A stretch of 64,000 nt of DNA from NCBI RefSeq assembly GCF_014898815.1, contig NW_026515547.1, positions 682,001-746,000 of the forward strand, given 5' to 3'. The stretch comes from Panonychus citri (lineage: Eukaryota; Arthropoda; Arachnida; Trombidiformes; Tetranychidae). Below, piece by piece: positions 38,550 to 50,142 of the stretch (position 1 is the stretch's first letter; every line of letters begins with the position of its first letter). The notes below the pieces were generated by a model, which saw nothing but the letters and a program-made list of their open reading frames with translations, made no database searches and was not told the DNA's origin. The position numbers and the translations under genes are program-made.

Positions 38550-40207
38550 TTAAAGAGACCGAGGCTCAATTTTCACCTTGAAACTCTGGGCACTGAGCAT
38601 AAAGGCTCCCTTGGCATAGTTGAGGCTCTTTGGGGTTGGGGTTTCTCGAGTTGGTAGAATTTTGTAATTTCGAACTAGAGTTGCTAGGGCAAGTTTAGCG
38701 TTTATGAGAGCGAATCTCATTCCAATACAAATTCGAGGTCCGGCTCCAAATGGTAAGAATGTGAAGGGTTTCGGTGATTCGTCGATAAATCGTTCTGGCT
38801 TATATTCTTCGGGATCACTGTAGTTATCTGGATCATGATGAATCGCATAAATAGGAATAGTAATTTGTGTATGCTTTGGGATGAAAATCTTTGTTCCTGG
38901 TAACGTGTAATTTTTGTGAGCAGCTCTTTGAAAAGCGAGCAGAGGAGGATCGATTCGTAGAGTTTCATTTATAACAGCATCGAGATAAGGGAGACTATTT
39001 ATAACATCATAATCCTGTATGTCAGCTTTTATGACTTCTCCGAAGAGCTTTTCTTGAATATTGGGATTGAGTGTGAGTCGATAACAAGCCCAAGTTAATA
39101 GAGTCGAAGTAGTCTCAAATCCTGCAATAAGGAAGCTAACCGAAGATGCAACAATTTCCTCTGCGTTCAATCTTACTTTTTTTGTATCGTTCTCAGTATT
39201 GTCAACTTCGGCTGATTCTGAATCAATTAAGCTCTGAAGAAAATCTTCGACTTTTTCTTTCTCAGTTTTACGTTTCTCGATTAAAGCCAAAGATAAATCT
39301 CTCAAATATTCAAGATTTTTACCCGGAATAATTGAGACTTTAACTGCTCTAGTTAACCATCCAGGCGCAAAAAGAGTAAATAACACTCGGTGTAGACTCG
39401 CATTAAACAATGAATTGAAGTTCTGCTGCAAAGTACTCGCCTCATCACTGTAAACATCGAGATTAGCGGCGAAACAACACTTAGCGATTACATCCGTATT
39501 ATAACGTCCCCAGAACGTTTTCGGTTCAAAGGCACCATTATCTTTCTTGGATAATTTAGTTAAAGCTATTTGAGCATCTTGAGTACAACTTTTGATGATT
39601 TTGAACATTTTCTTCATCTTTCCTGAAGTAAAGGTTGGCGACAACATAGACCTCATTCGTTTCCATTTCGGACCAATTAGATTTATCAGAGAATTTTCTT
39701 CAATTGGATGAACGTAAACAGATTGAAATCCAGACTGGAAAACGTTGAAATCTTTTACACAAATGTTCCGAAGTAATTCCGAGTCCCCGATATGCAAATT
39801 GTGCTGTAGTCCATAATAAGTGCTTTTCAGTAAGCGAGAGAAAACAAGTAGATTTAATTGAGAATAATTGTAAAATAACAAATAGATTAAACTCAAAAGA
39901 GTAAAACTCACCCGAAAACTTTTCCATATTTTTTGTAGTACTTACTGTACAATTATGGTAATGAAGTTTTCATATTTTCGAATATGTTTCCAACTATAAA
40001 TATCGGCTTTGGACCTTTGACATTTTGACGTTCCCAAAATGAATGTTTTCGTTTAACATAGCTAAATTCAAGGAAAATAACAAATTCGATTATAGTCCAA
40101 GGAGCTGTTTCAAAATCTATCAATACTTACAAAACAACCAAACCAATCAAACTTGTGATAAACAAGAAAATCAATTGATTAGGTGTTAATGGTGTTGTGG
40201 TGGACAT
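38550..40207 (-). pseudogene. Cytochrome P450, CYP3 clan (copy B, in-frame stop in exon 2)
   Basis: Exons are 40207-40131, 40061-39912 and 39822-38550, the same sizes as in the neighbours, and exon 3 is fully open with AGFETT, ETLR and FGAGPRICIG. In exon 2 the frame reads GNIFENMKTSLP and then TAA (39955-39953), where copy D has SLPEMYRNY. The change is by substitution, not by an indel, and reading frame, splice sites and the downstream KYYKKYGKVFG are kept. As written the product would stop at about residue 61, before any catalytic part. It could be a young pseudogene, a segregating null allele or, less likely, rescued by an unseen alternative exon. Confidence 0.75.
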
Positions 40208-40953
40208 TATTCTTTTAGAATTTTTTATTCGCCTTTTACAAAATTATTTCAGCTAATTAACTTATTATGAGCAAGAAAATAGTTATTACAATGTACACGT
40301 ATTTATAATATTAATAGTTATCAATGTGTCAAATCGCTCACATTGGAAATCAGTCAATTAAAATCACAAGATCTAAGTGAATGGTGATAATTTCTTGTAG
40401 CTGTATCTCACTCTTTATCAGCTATTATTTTACAACAAAGTCAAGAGGATATAATAATATTAATAGTTAATAACTATTAGTTATGTAATTATTAATATAA
40501 GATAATTTAGTTGAAGGGTTTTCAAAATAAACTATTGCAATTATCTTTGGTTTGATGATAAACAATCAATATGAAATACAATCATCAAACTATCAGTGAA
40601 AAGGCTTCGCTTGGCTATTAATATTAATCAAAATTAATCAAAAATATGAAGGTTAACAATCATCTACATTTAATGATGTAATCTTAATCTTAGATCAATT
40701 GTTAATGAGTAAAGGTATCTTAAAGAAAATGTGAAAAAGATTTTATTACAATAGAAGATTGTTATTTACTTTATAACTTATTAATAGTAAATTGGTTGTG
40801 TAGATTAAGAAAAGTTGAACTTCATCATTTGAGCAAATTGAGTTGCTAAAGTTGATCCAAAGATGAGTAAAGATGAGCTGATTAAATGAAGGTAAGATTT
40901 TGAATCTTTAGGTAAGACAAGGCGAGAAAGGTTATCGATTTTGGGTTAAGATA
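40208..40953. other. Intergenic between P450 copies B and C
   Basis: Contains the copy B promoter, with a TATAAATA box candidate on the minus strand near 40300-40307, about 93 bases upstream of the start codon. The rest is AT-rich with no gene. Confidence 0.5.
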
Positions 40954-43900
40954 TCAAGTGCTCGTTCTTGGTTTAAGGCCTAATTTCAAATCTTCTGCTG
41001 TTAATATGATTGTTGCTTTGCCGTATTTAAAGTCCACTGGAGTTGCATCAGTTGTGAAAAGACAAAAATTACGGATTAAAACTGCTAAGGAAAGTTTTGC
41101 ATTAATTAGAGCGAATCTCATTCCAATACAGATTCGAGGACCAGCTCCAAAGGGACAAAAGGTAAAAGGCTTAACTGATCCATTAAGAAATCGATTTGGA
41201 TCGTAAATTTCGGGTTCAGGATAATGTTCGGGATCATGATGAATGGCATAAATAGGAATGGTAACCGGAGTTCCTTTTTCAATCTTAACGCTTGTTCCAG
41301 GTAAAATATAATCTGCATGAGCATGTCTTTGGAACATGATGATTGGTGAATCTATTCGAAGGGTTTCCGATAATACAGCATCAAGGTAAGGAAGAGAATT
41401 TAAAACTTCATAATCGAAAATATCAGAATTGGAAACTTCTTGGAAAAGTTTCTCTTGAATCTCTGGATTAGTAGCAAGTCGATAACAAGCCCAAGTTAGT
41501 AGAGTTGATGTTGTCTCGTAACCGGCAACAAGGAAAATGATTGATGCTCCAACAATCTCATCGGAAGTTAATTGTGACTTTTTTCCTGTCGACGATTCAC
41601 TTTCTTTGTCAGGTTCGTTTTCACTTTCCAGATCGAGAAGTAATTGTAAGAAATCATCGGCTTTATTATCTTTGTTTTTACGCTTCTCAATCAAGGCTAA
41701 TGTCAGATCTCTCAAAAATTCAAGATTCTTGGTCGGGAAAAAGCTCAACTTTAACGCTTTAAGAATCCAGCCTGGAGCAACAGCGAAACTCAGCAACTTG
41801 AAAGGATTACCTTGGAAAAATTCAGTGAAATTCCGGAGAAAAATATCATCTGAGTTATCGTAAACGTTCAAACTCGTAGCAAAGCAACACTTTGCAATAA
41901 CGTCCATATTATATCGTCCCCAAAAGTATTTCGGATCAAATTGAGCTTCCATCCCGACGGAATCATCTTCCTTAGAAGTGGTCATCAATGTTAACTGAGA
42001 CTTAGCATCTTGGACACAAACTTTCATCAATGAGAACATTTTCTTTAGTTTGCCGGAAGAAAATGTAGGTGTCAACAGGGATCGTATTCGTTTCCATTTG
42101 TCACCACAAACGTTGATTAGAAAACTTTCCTCGATCGGATGGAGAGAAGCGAATCGGAAGCTTTGAGGGAAAATATGGAAATCTTTAACACAAATATGAC
42201 GAAGAAGTTCCGGATCGCCGACCACAAGATGAGGTTGTAGGCCATCGTAGACACTATCGGTAAAGTGATAAAAAAAGAAACAAATTCGTATTTATTAATA
42301 TTATTAATAGTTATCATCATTTCGCTAGAATTTCGACCCTTAATTAATACTAAAACTTATCCCAATCAAGTTGATTGTCCAGAGATCAACAAAAAATTAT
42401 CAATTTTTTCATCTATTTTCTCATCAATCTCATTAACTTAATCTCATATGGAAACAAGACTCAAAATAATCTACACAATTTAACATTTATCTCAATATTT
42501 GCTTGATAATTTCTCATTTACTGACGATCAAAAGTTATCAATATCTACCCTTGCCTGACATTACTGATTTTATTAATGTAATTATCATATTGTTTTGATG
42601 ATAAATTGTCAATTTAGTTGTTTATAAGATACATAATCTTTGTTGATTATCAATCCCTCATGGGGTTTCCTTAATCACTAAGATTCAAGAAAACAAACAA
42701 TCTCTCTGTCTCTTTCAAGTTAATCTTGTACTTACTTAAATATCATTGGATGAGACACTTGAGATAATTTATTAAGATTAGTTAATATTATGATAGATCC
42801 TAAGTCAGTTAGAATTGTAAAATTGATGAAAAACAATTAAAAGTCAACTTTGTATTGGAAAATGGATAAAATTAAGAAACGTATAGCTTTTAGTGGTTTA
42901 ATTTGTTGTGATGCTTTATTCGTGGTAGAAGGTTATCCTGAAGAGGACTATGGACTTCCGTAAGTAACTTGATAGTAGTTAATGAATTTAAACTAATCTT
43001 AATCATGTTTCTTTCTAAATGTGATTAGGTGTTATGATTTTAGGTGGAATTTAGGTGGAAATGGATCAAACAATTCGGTTGCTTTTTCAAAATTACGAAC
43101 TTGGCATAAGAATAATTGTACCACTGAACAATTACCCGAAATCGAGATTGAACTTTTGGGTACCCTGAGTGAAGATTTAGCCTCAAAGTGGGTATACATT
43201 TAGATTCAGATTCTAATTGTGACGATTAATTTTGATTCTTTTTTCTTTCATTTTCTTTTGTTCCTTTTGTTTGTAAAGGTTTCTTCGTGAAATTTTTGAT
43301 CGAGAAAATATTCGTTATGATCGTTCATTCATCGATCCTACATTGAAAACACCAGTGACTGGAGTCGTCATCAATTCTCTCAATGGTTCAAGAACTTACA
43401 CCCATTTTACTGAGTAAGTTTCTTTGCGAATAAGTTATGAAAATTGATTTAATTGTCTCTATCATTATTCTAGACACTACCCTGACATGTCATTAGAACA
43501 ATATGTTCACTATGATTTGGTTAATTACGATTGGATTCACGTCGAGAGTCGTAATAATATTAAAGGGATAATCGATATGGTTCGTTTTGTTAGATCTAAT
43601 CAACAGACAGCAACAGATAAACCGATAATCTCTGTTGAATTGGAACAAGATAGAGATGGATTGTCTCAAGTATTCAATGAACAGATTGATTACTATTTCA
43701 TTGAACGTGAATTTGGCCGAATGAGAGGTTGGAAAGATCTTGACGAGACTATTCGGGAGACCTGTAAGTTGATCAAGTTCGATGCCCATGTTATATTCGT
43801 TTGGGGTGACCAAGGATCAAGAGTCGCTAAAGTTTCTCAAGGTAAAATCATTGGTTCGATTGGGTCAACGGTCATTTTTCCACCCAAAAAAGGAGTCGTT

Positions 43901-44739
43901 GATACTTGTGGTGCTGGAGATACTTTTGTTGCTGCGACAATTTTTGACATATTCATCAGAAAATCAAAGCCTGAAGATGCAATTGCATTTGGAAGTAAAG
44001 TCGCTGGTGCTAAGGTTGGAATGCCAGGTTATCAAGATCTTATTAACTGGGAATCATACATCTGATTGTTCACATTGATTTTATACGTAAATAAGAGTAA
44101 TCATTAAATTTTCTTTGATAAACAAATGAATCATTTTGAATGACTATTTAAGAACTAGTCCAAAAGAGATAAACCTTGAAACCAGACAAGAACCAGAGGA
44201 GAGATAAAAAGTAAACAAGAAGTAACTCAAGTCTTGATAGAAAACCTTGAAACTGAATTTACTACAATGAACAAAGAAAACAAGAGAGCAGTGATTGAAT
44301 CTATTGAAGAAATTGAAACCAAAGCAATAGCTTGAGAATTGAACAAGATGAACATGATTCTGTTCAAACTCGACAATCTTTTTGCTCTATGACACAGGAT
44401 ATAAAGAGAAAAGAATTGATATTTACCCATAAACTTTTCCATATTTATTGTATCTGCTTGTGAGAATCTCAACAACCGACTTATCCAAACCAGAGAATGT
44501 GTTTCCAATCACAAATGTAGGTTTGGGACCTTTGATTCCTTGGCGTGTCCAGTATGTATGTTTTGATCGAGCAAAGCTGAGTGTTTATTATTATTTTAGA
44601 AAAAAAGGAAACAGAAAAATAAAATGAATCAACAGAAAATCAGTTTAGTGAAAATTCAGGTTACTACTTACAAGAGAAACCAGCTGATGGAAGCAGTTAA
44701 GATCAACAAGATCCATTGGGCGATTAAAGATTCCAACAT
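40954..44739 (-). CDS. Cytochrome P450, CYP3 clan (copy C), with a nested gene in intron 2
   Basis: Exons 44739-44672 (MLESLIAQWILLIL anchor), 44576-44427 and 42253-40954 match the cluster's exon pattern and phases exactly (TT+C; GG+T), giving 505 aa. Landmarks: WKRIRSLLTPTFSSGK, AGYETT (I helix), ETLR, PNRF in place of PERF, and FGAGPRICIG. Intron 2 (44426-42254, about 2.2 kb) contains ketohexokinase on the opposite strand. The alternative is that the first two exons are an orphan fragment and copy C has lost its 5' end, but no other exons 1-2 lie near exon 3 and both pieces are intact. It is the most diverged of the P450s here (HIFPQSF, extra residues before FWGRYN). Confidence 0.8.
42862..44065 (+). 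CDS. KHK: Ketohexokinase (fructokinase, PfkB family)
   Basis: Phosphorylates fructose to fructose-1-phosphate. Exons: 42862-42959, 43029-43187, 43279-43413 and 43474-44065; phases agree, giving 327 aa. Family matches: GNGSNNS near the N-terminus (human GGNASNS), YDWIHVESRN, and the anion-hole/catalytic GAGDTF (about 277-282) with the base Asp. Introns are 60-91 bp. The gene lies wholly inside intron 2 of the P450 on the other strand. It keeps its own introns, so it is not a retrocopy. Confidence 0.92.
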
Positions 44740-45651
44740 TTCACCTTTCTAATTGATTACTGATGTGCAGTAATGTTACGAAAGGAAAGAATTGAGCTTC
44801 GAATGATTAATATTACACACAAATCATGGATAAAAAAGATGATGAAATAATTGTAAACCGTAGAGAAGAAAGAACCAAAGATTGAATGAGTAAACAAAGA
44901 ATGAAAAAAAAAGAAATGGTAACACGAGAAGAGCAAATGACTGCGTGATAAGCTGAGAGTAGAAAATACCAAAGAAAGAGAAAAATAGAAAAAAGCGCTA
45001 AAAGAGATTAATTGAATGAGATTTTGAAAAAGAAATTGTTTCATGACAGAGGAGAAAATGTTTTTAGTAACAATCAAAAGCGAACTCTAAAAGATTCAGA
45101 TGTACATCCCACTGAGTTCAACTTTGGCCTTTGATACTCGATATACTGATCTGATTTTTAATAAGCTCATATCGCCAGACTTTTAGGAAAAATATTGTAA
45201 AATATTATTGATTTATTGATTCTATTTGGTGAGCTCATAGCAGATTCACAAATTTTTCCAATTTATAATTTCGTCGGAAGGTCTTTCAATGTCGCAACCA
45301 AAAGTGTCGAGTTATTTTGAAAACAATATTATCGCTAATATCACAAGTTAAAATAGTATTAACAATGAAAATTGAGCTAAAAAAGTCTTACGAGACTGAG
45401 ACAATCGAATCAGAGTTGAAAGTGATAATCAATTAAGAATATTCCGGTTAATAAGGTTGACCATTTACATGTATTATTCATTCGATTGTTACAGGGATAC
45501 CAAGGTTCAAAATGAACGATTTAAATCATTAATTAAATCAATTAATTGATCACATAATCTGATCAACATGTAGATGAGATTAGATTAGTTCATTAATTAT
45601 GTAGTTTGATTCAATTACAATAAAATGTCTATTTTTTGATCAGAGAGAAAT
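44740..45651. other. Intergenic between P450 copies C and D
   Basis: Copy C promoter and copy D 3' flank. Sequence near 45125-45200 is related to 38100-38170 after copy B. No gene recognised. Confidence 0.6.
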
Positions 45652-47317
45652 TTAACAAGATCGGGGCTCAATTTTTAATTTTAATTGCTGTGCCATTAGA
45701 ACCAGCGATCCTTTGTCATAGTTGAGGCTCATTGGGGTTGGGGTTTCACGAGTTGGTAGAATTTTGTAATTTCGAACTAGAGTTGCCAAGGAAAGTTTGG
45801 CGTTGATAAGAGCGAATCTCATTCCAATACAAATTCGAGGTCCAGCTCCAAATGGTAAGAATGTGAAGGGTTTCGGTGATTCGTTGATAAATCGTTCTGG
45901 CTTAAATTCTTCAGGATCACTGTAATTATCTGGATCATGATGAATCGCATAAACAGGGATAGTAATTCGAGTATGTTTTGGGATGAAAATATTAGTTCCT
46001 GGTAATGTGTAGTCTTCATGAGCAGTTCGTTGGAAAACAATGATTGGAGGATCAATTCTTAAACTCTCATTAATTACAGCATCGAGATAAGTAAGACCAC
46101 TAAGAACATCATAATCTTGTATGTCGGCTTTACTGACTTCATTGAATAGTTTTTCTTGAATATTGGGATTGAGTGAGAGCCGATAACAAGCCCAAGTTAA
46201 TAGAGTCGAAGTAGTCTCGAATCCTGCGATAAGGAAAACGAGTGAAGATGAAACGATCTCTTCTGAGGTCAATTTTACTTTTTCTGTATCTATCTTAGTG
46301 TTGTCGACTTCTGATGATTCTGAATCAATTAAGCTTTGAAGGAAATCTTCGACTTTTTCTTTCTCAGTTTTCCGTTTCTCGATTAAAGCCAAAGATAAAT
46401 CTCTCAAATATTCAAGATTTTTAGTTCGAAATAACGAGATTTTAAGCGCGTTTTGCAAACATTCAGGTGCCAAGAAAATAAACAAAATTCTACTTATCTC
46501 TGTTGTGAACAATTCAGTAAAGTTCTGCTGTAAAGTACTATTCTCATCACTGTAAACATCGAGATTAGCAGCGAAACAACACTTAGCGATTACATCCGTA
46601 TTATAACGTCCCCAGAACGTTTTCGGTTCAAAGGCACCATTCTCGATTTTACATAATTTCGTTAAAGCTGCCTTTGCATCTTGAGCACAACTTTTGATGA
46701 GCTTGAACATTTTCTTCATTTTTCCCGTAGTAAAGGTTGGCGATAACATTGATCGCATTCGTTTCCATTTGGGACCAGAAATAAAAGTCAAGAAATTTTC
46801 TTCTACCGGATTGAGATAAACAGTATGAAAACTCGCAGGGAAAACTGTGAAATCTTTCACGCAAATGGTGCGCAGTATTTCTGAGTCACCAATGTTCAAA
46901 TGAGGTTGTAATCCATCATATGTACTTTTAGTAAAGGTAACAAACATGAATTAATTTAATGAGGAAAATCTGTAAAATAACCAAAAGCTCTTACAAAATA
47001 AAACTCACCCGAAAACTTTTCCATATTTTTCATCATAATTTCGATACATTTCGGGTAATGAATACTTCAGATTTTCGAATGTATTACCAAATATAAATGT
47101 CGGCTTAGGACCTTTGACATTTTGACGTTCCCAAAATGCGTGTTTTCGTTTGACATAACTAAAAACGAATTCACGGAAAACACAGTTAGTTGAATGTAAT
47201 TATGATCCATAGAGTTGATTGAAAATGTATTAATACTTACAAAATGACCAAAGTGATGAAACTTGTAACGAATAAGAGAATGAATTGAGTAGGCGTTAAT
47301 TGTGCTGAGGTGAACAT
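45652..47317 (-). CDS. Cytochrome P450, CYP3 clan (copy D, intact)
   Basis: Exons 47317-47241 (MFTSAQLTPTQF anchor), 47158-47009 and 46924-45652, giving 499 aa. Landmarks: WKRMRSMLSPTFTTGK, AGFETT, ESLR, PERF and FGAGPRICIG. Much of the C-terminal half is nearly identical to copy A (for example the stretch 45884-46190 against 36165-36470), while other parts match copy B better, a mosaic expected from gene conversion. A TATAAAAA box lies 79 bases upstream of the start codon. Confidence 0.93.
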
Positions 47318-47395
47318 TATTCATCTAGGCTCTAGACCATAGTAAACAAGGCTGATCTTTCATAAAGCGACTTTAAATATTTGCCATCAAAAACG

Positions 47396-47403
47396 TTTTT
47401 ATA
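47396..47403 (-). promoter_or_regulatory. TATA box of P450 copy D
   Basis: TATAAAAA on the minus strand, 79 bases upstream of the start codon, followed by a second TATAAATA-like match at 47407-47414. The spacing is almost the same as in the silk-like gene and in P450 copy E. Confidence 0.55.
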
Positions 47404-48274
47404 GTGTATTTATAACAGAAGGAAAAAATTTGTCGACGTGTTGACACTAGAAACCGATCAAATACAATCAAAGACAGAATATGAAAATATACCTTATCTG
47501 TCTCTTGGGTAATACTCTTAAAGAGCTTTCATTTCATCATACATTTCAAGAGGGTATAATACAATAAGTAATAGTTTTGTAATTAGAAAATTTGATAAGA
47601 TGAGCGTTAATGGTTGGAGGTGGAGCTAATAGCTATCCAACAGACTTATCCCTGTGTTTGTTTAAATTAGGTTAGGTTATGTCTTCATTAAAAGGGTCAA
47701 AATCGACAGAGGAAGGCCCGGAGGGCCTGAGACAATCAAATGAGCGCACAATTAACCCAAAATCCAGCTTAATTTTAACACTTTGAACTAATGGACACCA
47801 TCGATAAGTGTATTGAATAACCGTTGGCTCCACCTCCAACCATTAACGCTCATCTTACCAAAAATTGTATTCTGGTTAATATTAGAAAAACACAATAGAC
47901 TTGAAAGCAAATGAGTTTGCTGATTGTGTAGATAAACGAGTGTAAGTTGTACTTAAAACAATCAAATGATAGAAAAGCGCAAAGGCCAACAATTATCGGG
48001 ATGATTTCACGATCTAGCAATCAAGCTTGACATTGTATTAATTACTCAAAATCATTACTTATCAATTATTATAATATTAATTGTTTGACTGATTAGTTGG
48101 TGAGTGACTTTTGTCTAGTTATCTTCGCATTATTTGTTAGATTCACGTCAACAAGTGGATGAGTTGCGGGCATAAGAACACATGATTATCAGCAAATTTC
48201 CTCTTTTTGGTTTATTAATATTCTTAAGTTTAATCAAATCATTTCTATCGTTTCCAAACAATTGAACTTGACTG
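47404..48274. other. Intergenic between P450 copy D and the partial copy
   Basis: Contains a MITE (47598-47855). The remainder is AT-rich, without coding signals. Confidence 0.6.
47598..47855. mobile_element. MITE with 29-bp terminal inverted repeats and TA target duplication
   Basis: Perfect 29-bp inverted repeats at 47598-47626 and 47827-47855 (starting AGATGAGCGT) enclose about 200 bp with no coding capacity. TA flanks both ends (47596-47597 and 47856-47857), as expected for a Tc1/mariner-type insertion. The perfect repeats suggest recent activity. The inside holds a GC-rich palindrome near 47717-47733. Confidence 0.8.
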
Positions 48275-49680
48275 TATATTGTATTTTGGATGTATCCTTT
48301 TCACCAACACATTAATGTTTGTTCAGGTTGAATTTCTGGTAATTAGATTTTCAATGTTATCGTATGTTGGCTGTTATCTCAAAAAATCAACTTTTTTCCC
48401 ATCTAATTCAGTACATTCGATGGACTAAAACCCCATTTGAACATTGGCGACACGGAATTGATTCGAGATATTTGCATAAAGGATTTCAGTGTATTCCCTG
48501 CTAGTTTTCATGCTATTTATCTAAGTCCAGTTGAAGAAAATTTCTTAACAAAACTTTATGGTCCCAAATGGAAACGAATGCGATCATTGTTATCGCCAAC
48601 ATTTACTTCGGGAAAGATGAAGAAAATGTTCACCCTCATCAAAGGTTGTACTCAAGATGCGCTTAAAGCGCTGGAAAAATTATCCAAGACTCAAAGTAGT
48701 TCCTTTGATCCAAGAAAGTTCTGGGGACGTTATAACATGGATGTAATCGCTAAATGCTGTTTCGCCGCTAATCTTGATGTCTACAGTGATGAAGAAAGCA
48801 TTTTACAGCAAAATTTTACCAAAGTAGTTACTGGTGACCCAATAAGATTCTTATTCATTTTCAGTGTACCCGAATGGTTAACAAAAGCTCTAAAAATTTC
48901 AGGATTTCCAGTCAAAAATATTGAGTACCTGAGAGATTTGACTTTAGCTTTAATCGAAAAACGGAAAAATAGAAAAGACAAAGTCGAGGATCTCCTGCAG
49001 ATCTTAATTGATTCGGAATCACCAGAAGTAGATGATGACAGTAAAGATGCTACAAAGGTTAAATTGACTTCAGAAGAAATTGTTTCAGCTTCAGTCGTCT
49101 TCCTTATTGCAGGATTCGAGACTACTTCGACTCTATTAACTTGGGTTATCGACTCGCACTCAATCAAAATGTCCAAGAAAAGCTCTTCGAAAAGTCAGTG
49201 CAGCCGATGTTCAAAATTATGATGTTCTTAGTGGTCTCACTTATCTCGATGCTGTTATTAATGAAACTCTAAGAATTGATCCTCCTGTTGTTTTTCGAAC
49301 TGCTCATGAAGATTACACGTTACCAGGAACTAATATTTCCATTCAAAAAACACTCAATTACTATTCCTATTCACGCGATTCATCATGATCCTGATAATTA
49401 TAATGATTGAAGAGTATAAACCAGAAAGGTTCATCTATCAATCACCAAAACCGTTTACATTCTTACCATTTGGAGCTGGACCTCGAATTTGTATCGGAAT
49501 GAGATTCGCTCTCATGAACGCTAAACTTGTCTTAGCAACTCTTGTCAGAAATTATAAAATTCTACCAACTCACGAAACATCAAAAGACTTAAAATTCGAA
49601 AAAGGGACTATCCTATTAAGTCCCCATAATTTGAAAATGAGAATCCAACCCAGATCCGGTTGAATAAAACTTTCGATAAC
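48275..49680 (+). pseudogene. Partial duplicate of P450 copy E (broken)
   Basis: From 48275 the sequence matches 57091 onward base for base as far as can be judged by eye, starting inside intron 2 and running through exon 3 (from 48412). Exons 1 and 2 are absent. Between 49144 and 49420 there is a cluster of small deletions relative to copy E (a four-base loss just after the I helix, then losses in runs of G, T, C and A), after which identity returns through FGAGPRICIG to the stop at 49661-49663. It cannot make a P450 because it lacks the membrane anchor, and the frame breaks after AGFETT. The clustered indels may be partly consensus error. Confidence 0.85.
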
Positions 49681-49752
49681 GATTTCCTTCGCCGTGAGTT
49701 AGCCTTAGAACTCCAACCTACCTTCGAGTGATAATTTCTTCAAATTTGCATG
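49681..49752 (-). pseudogene. Fragment of the DXO-like gene
   Basis: About 72 bases resemble 59123-59195 (roughly four of five bases the same). The minus strand would read KFEEIITRR followed by a stop, the motif found in the intact DXO-like gene. It abuts the broken P450 copy at a shared CGATAAC, showing that the duplicated segment once ran from the P450 into its DXO neighbour and then lost the part in between. Confidence 0.65.
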
Positions 49753-50142
49753 TTTATAAATTTATATTGATAGATATTGTATACACTTTGCGAGTATCTT
49801 TAATAAAACTTTTGTCGGGGTTGAAAATTTTCTTCATCTTTCTTGAAGCACCAGTATCATTTCAATTCTTAGTCTGGTAAAGATCAATTATTCTAATGTA
49901 AATTATCGATTTTGTTGATTTATCTAGTATTCTTGACAAATGCCTATCAACTACGAATTCTGAAGCGTTAAGGTAGTGTCAACCGCTAAACTACTACCAA
50001 GCTTCATTATGCATATACAAATGGAAACCTGAAAGATTTCATATTTAAAAACAATAAATTTAAAATCATTCAAAAAATCAATTAATTGCAATAAAATTTA
50101 TTTAAATTCGAAACGAGATTAGCAATCATCGATATCAAGATA
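49753..50142. other. Intergenic, 3' side of the silk-like gene
   Basis: AT-rich; contains the 3' UTR of the silk-like gene. Nothing else recognised. Confidence 0.55.
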
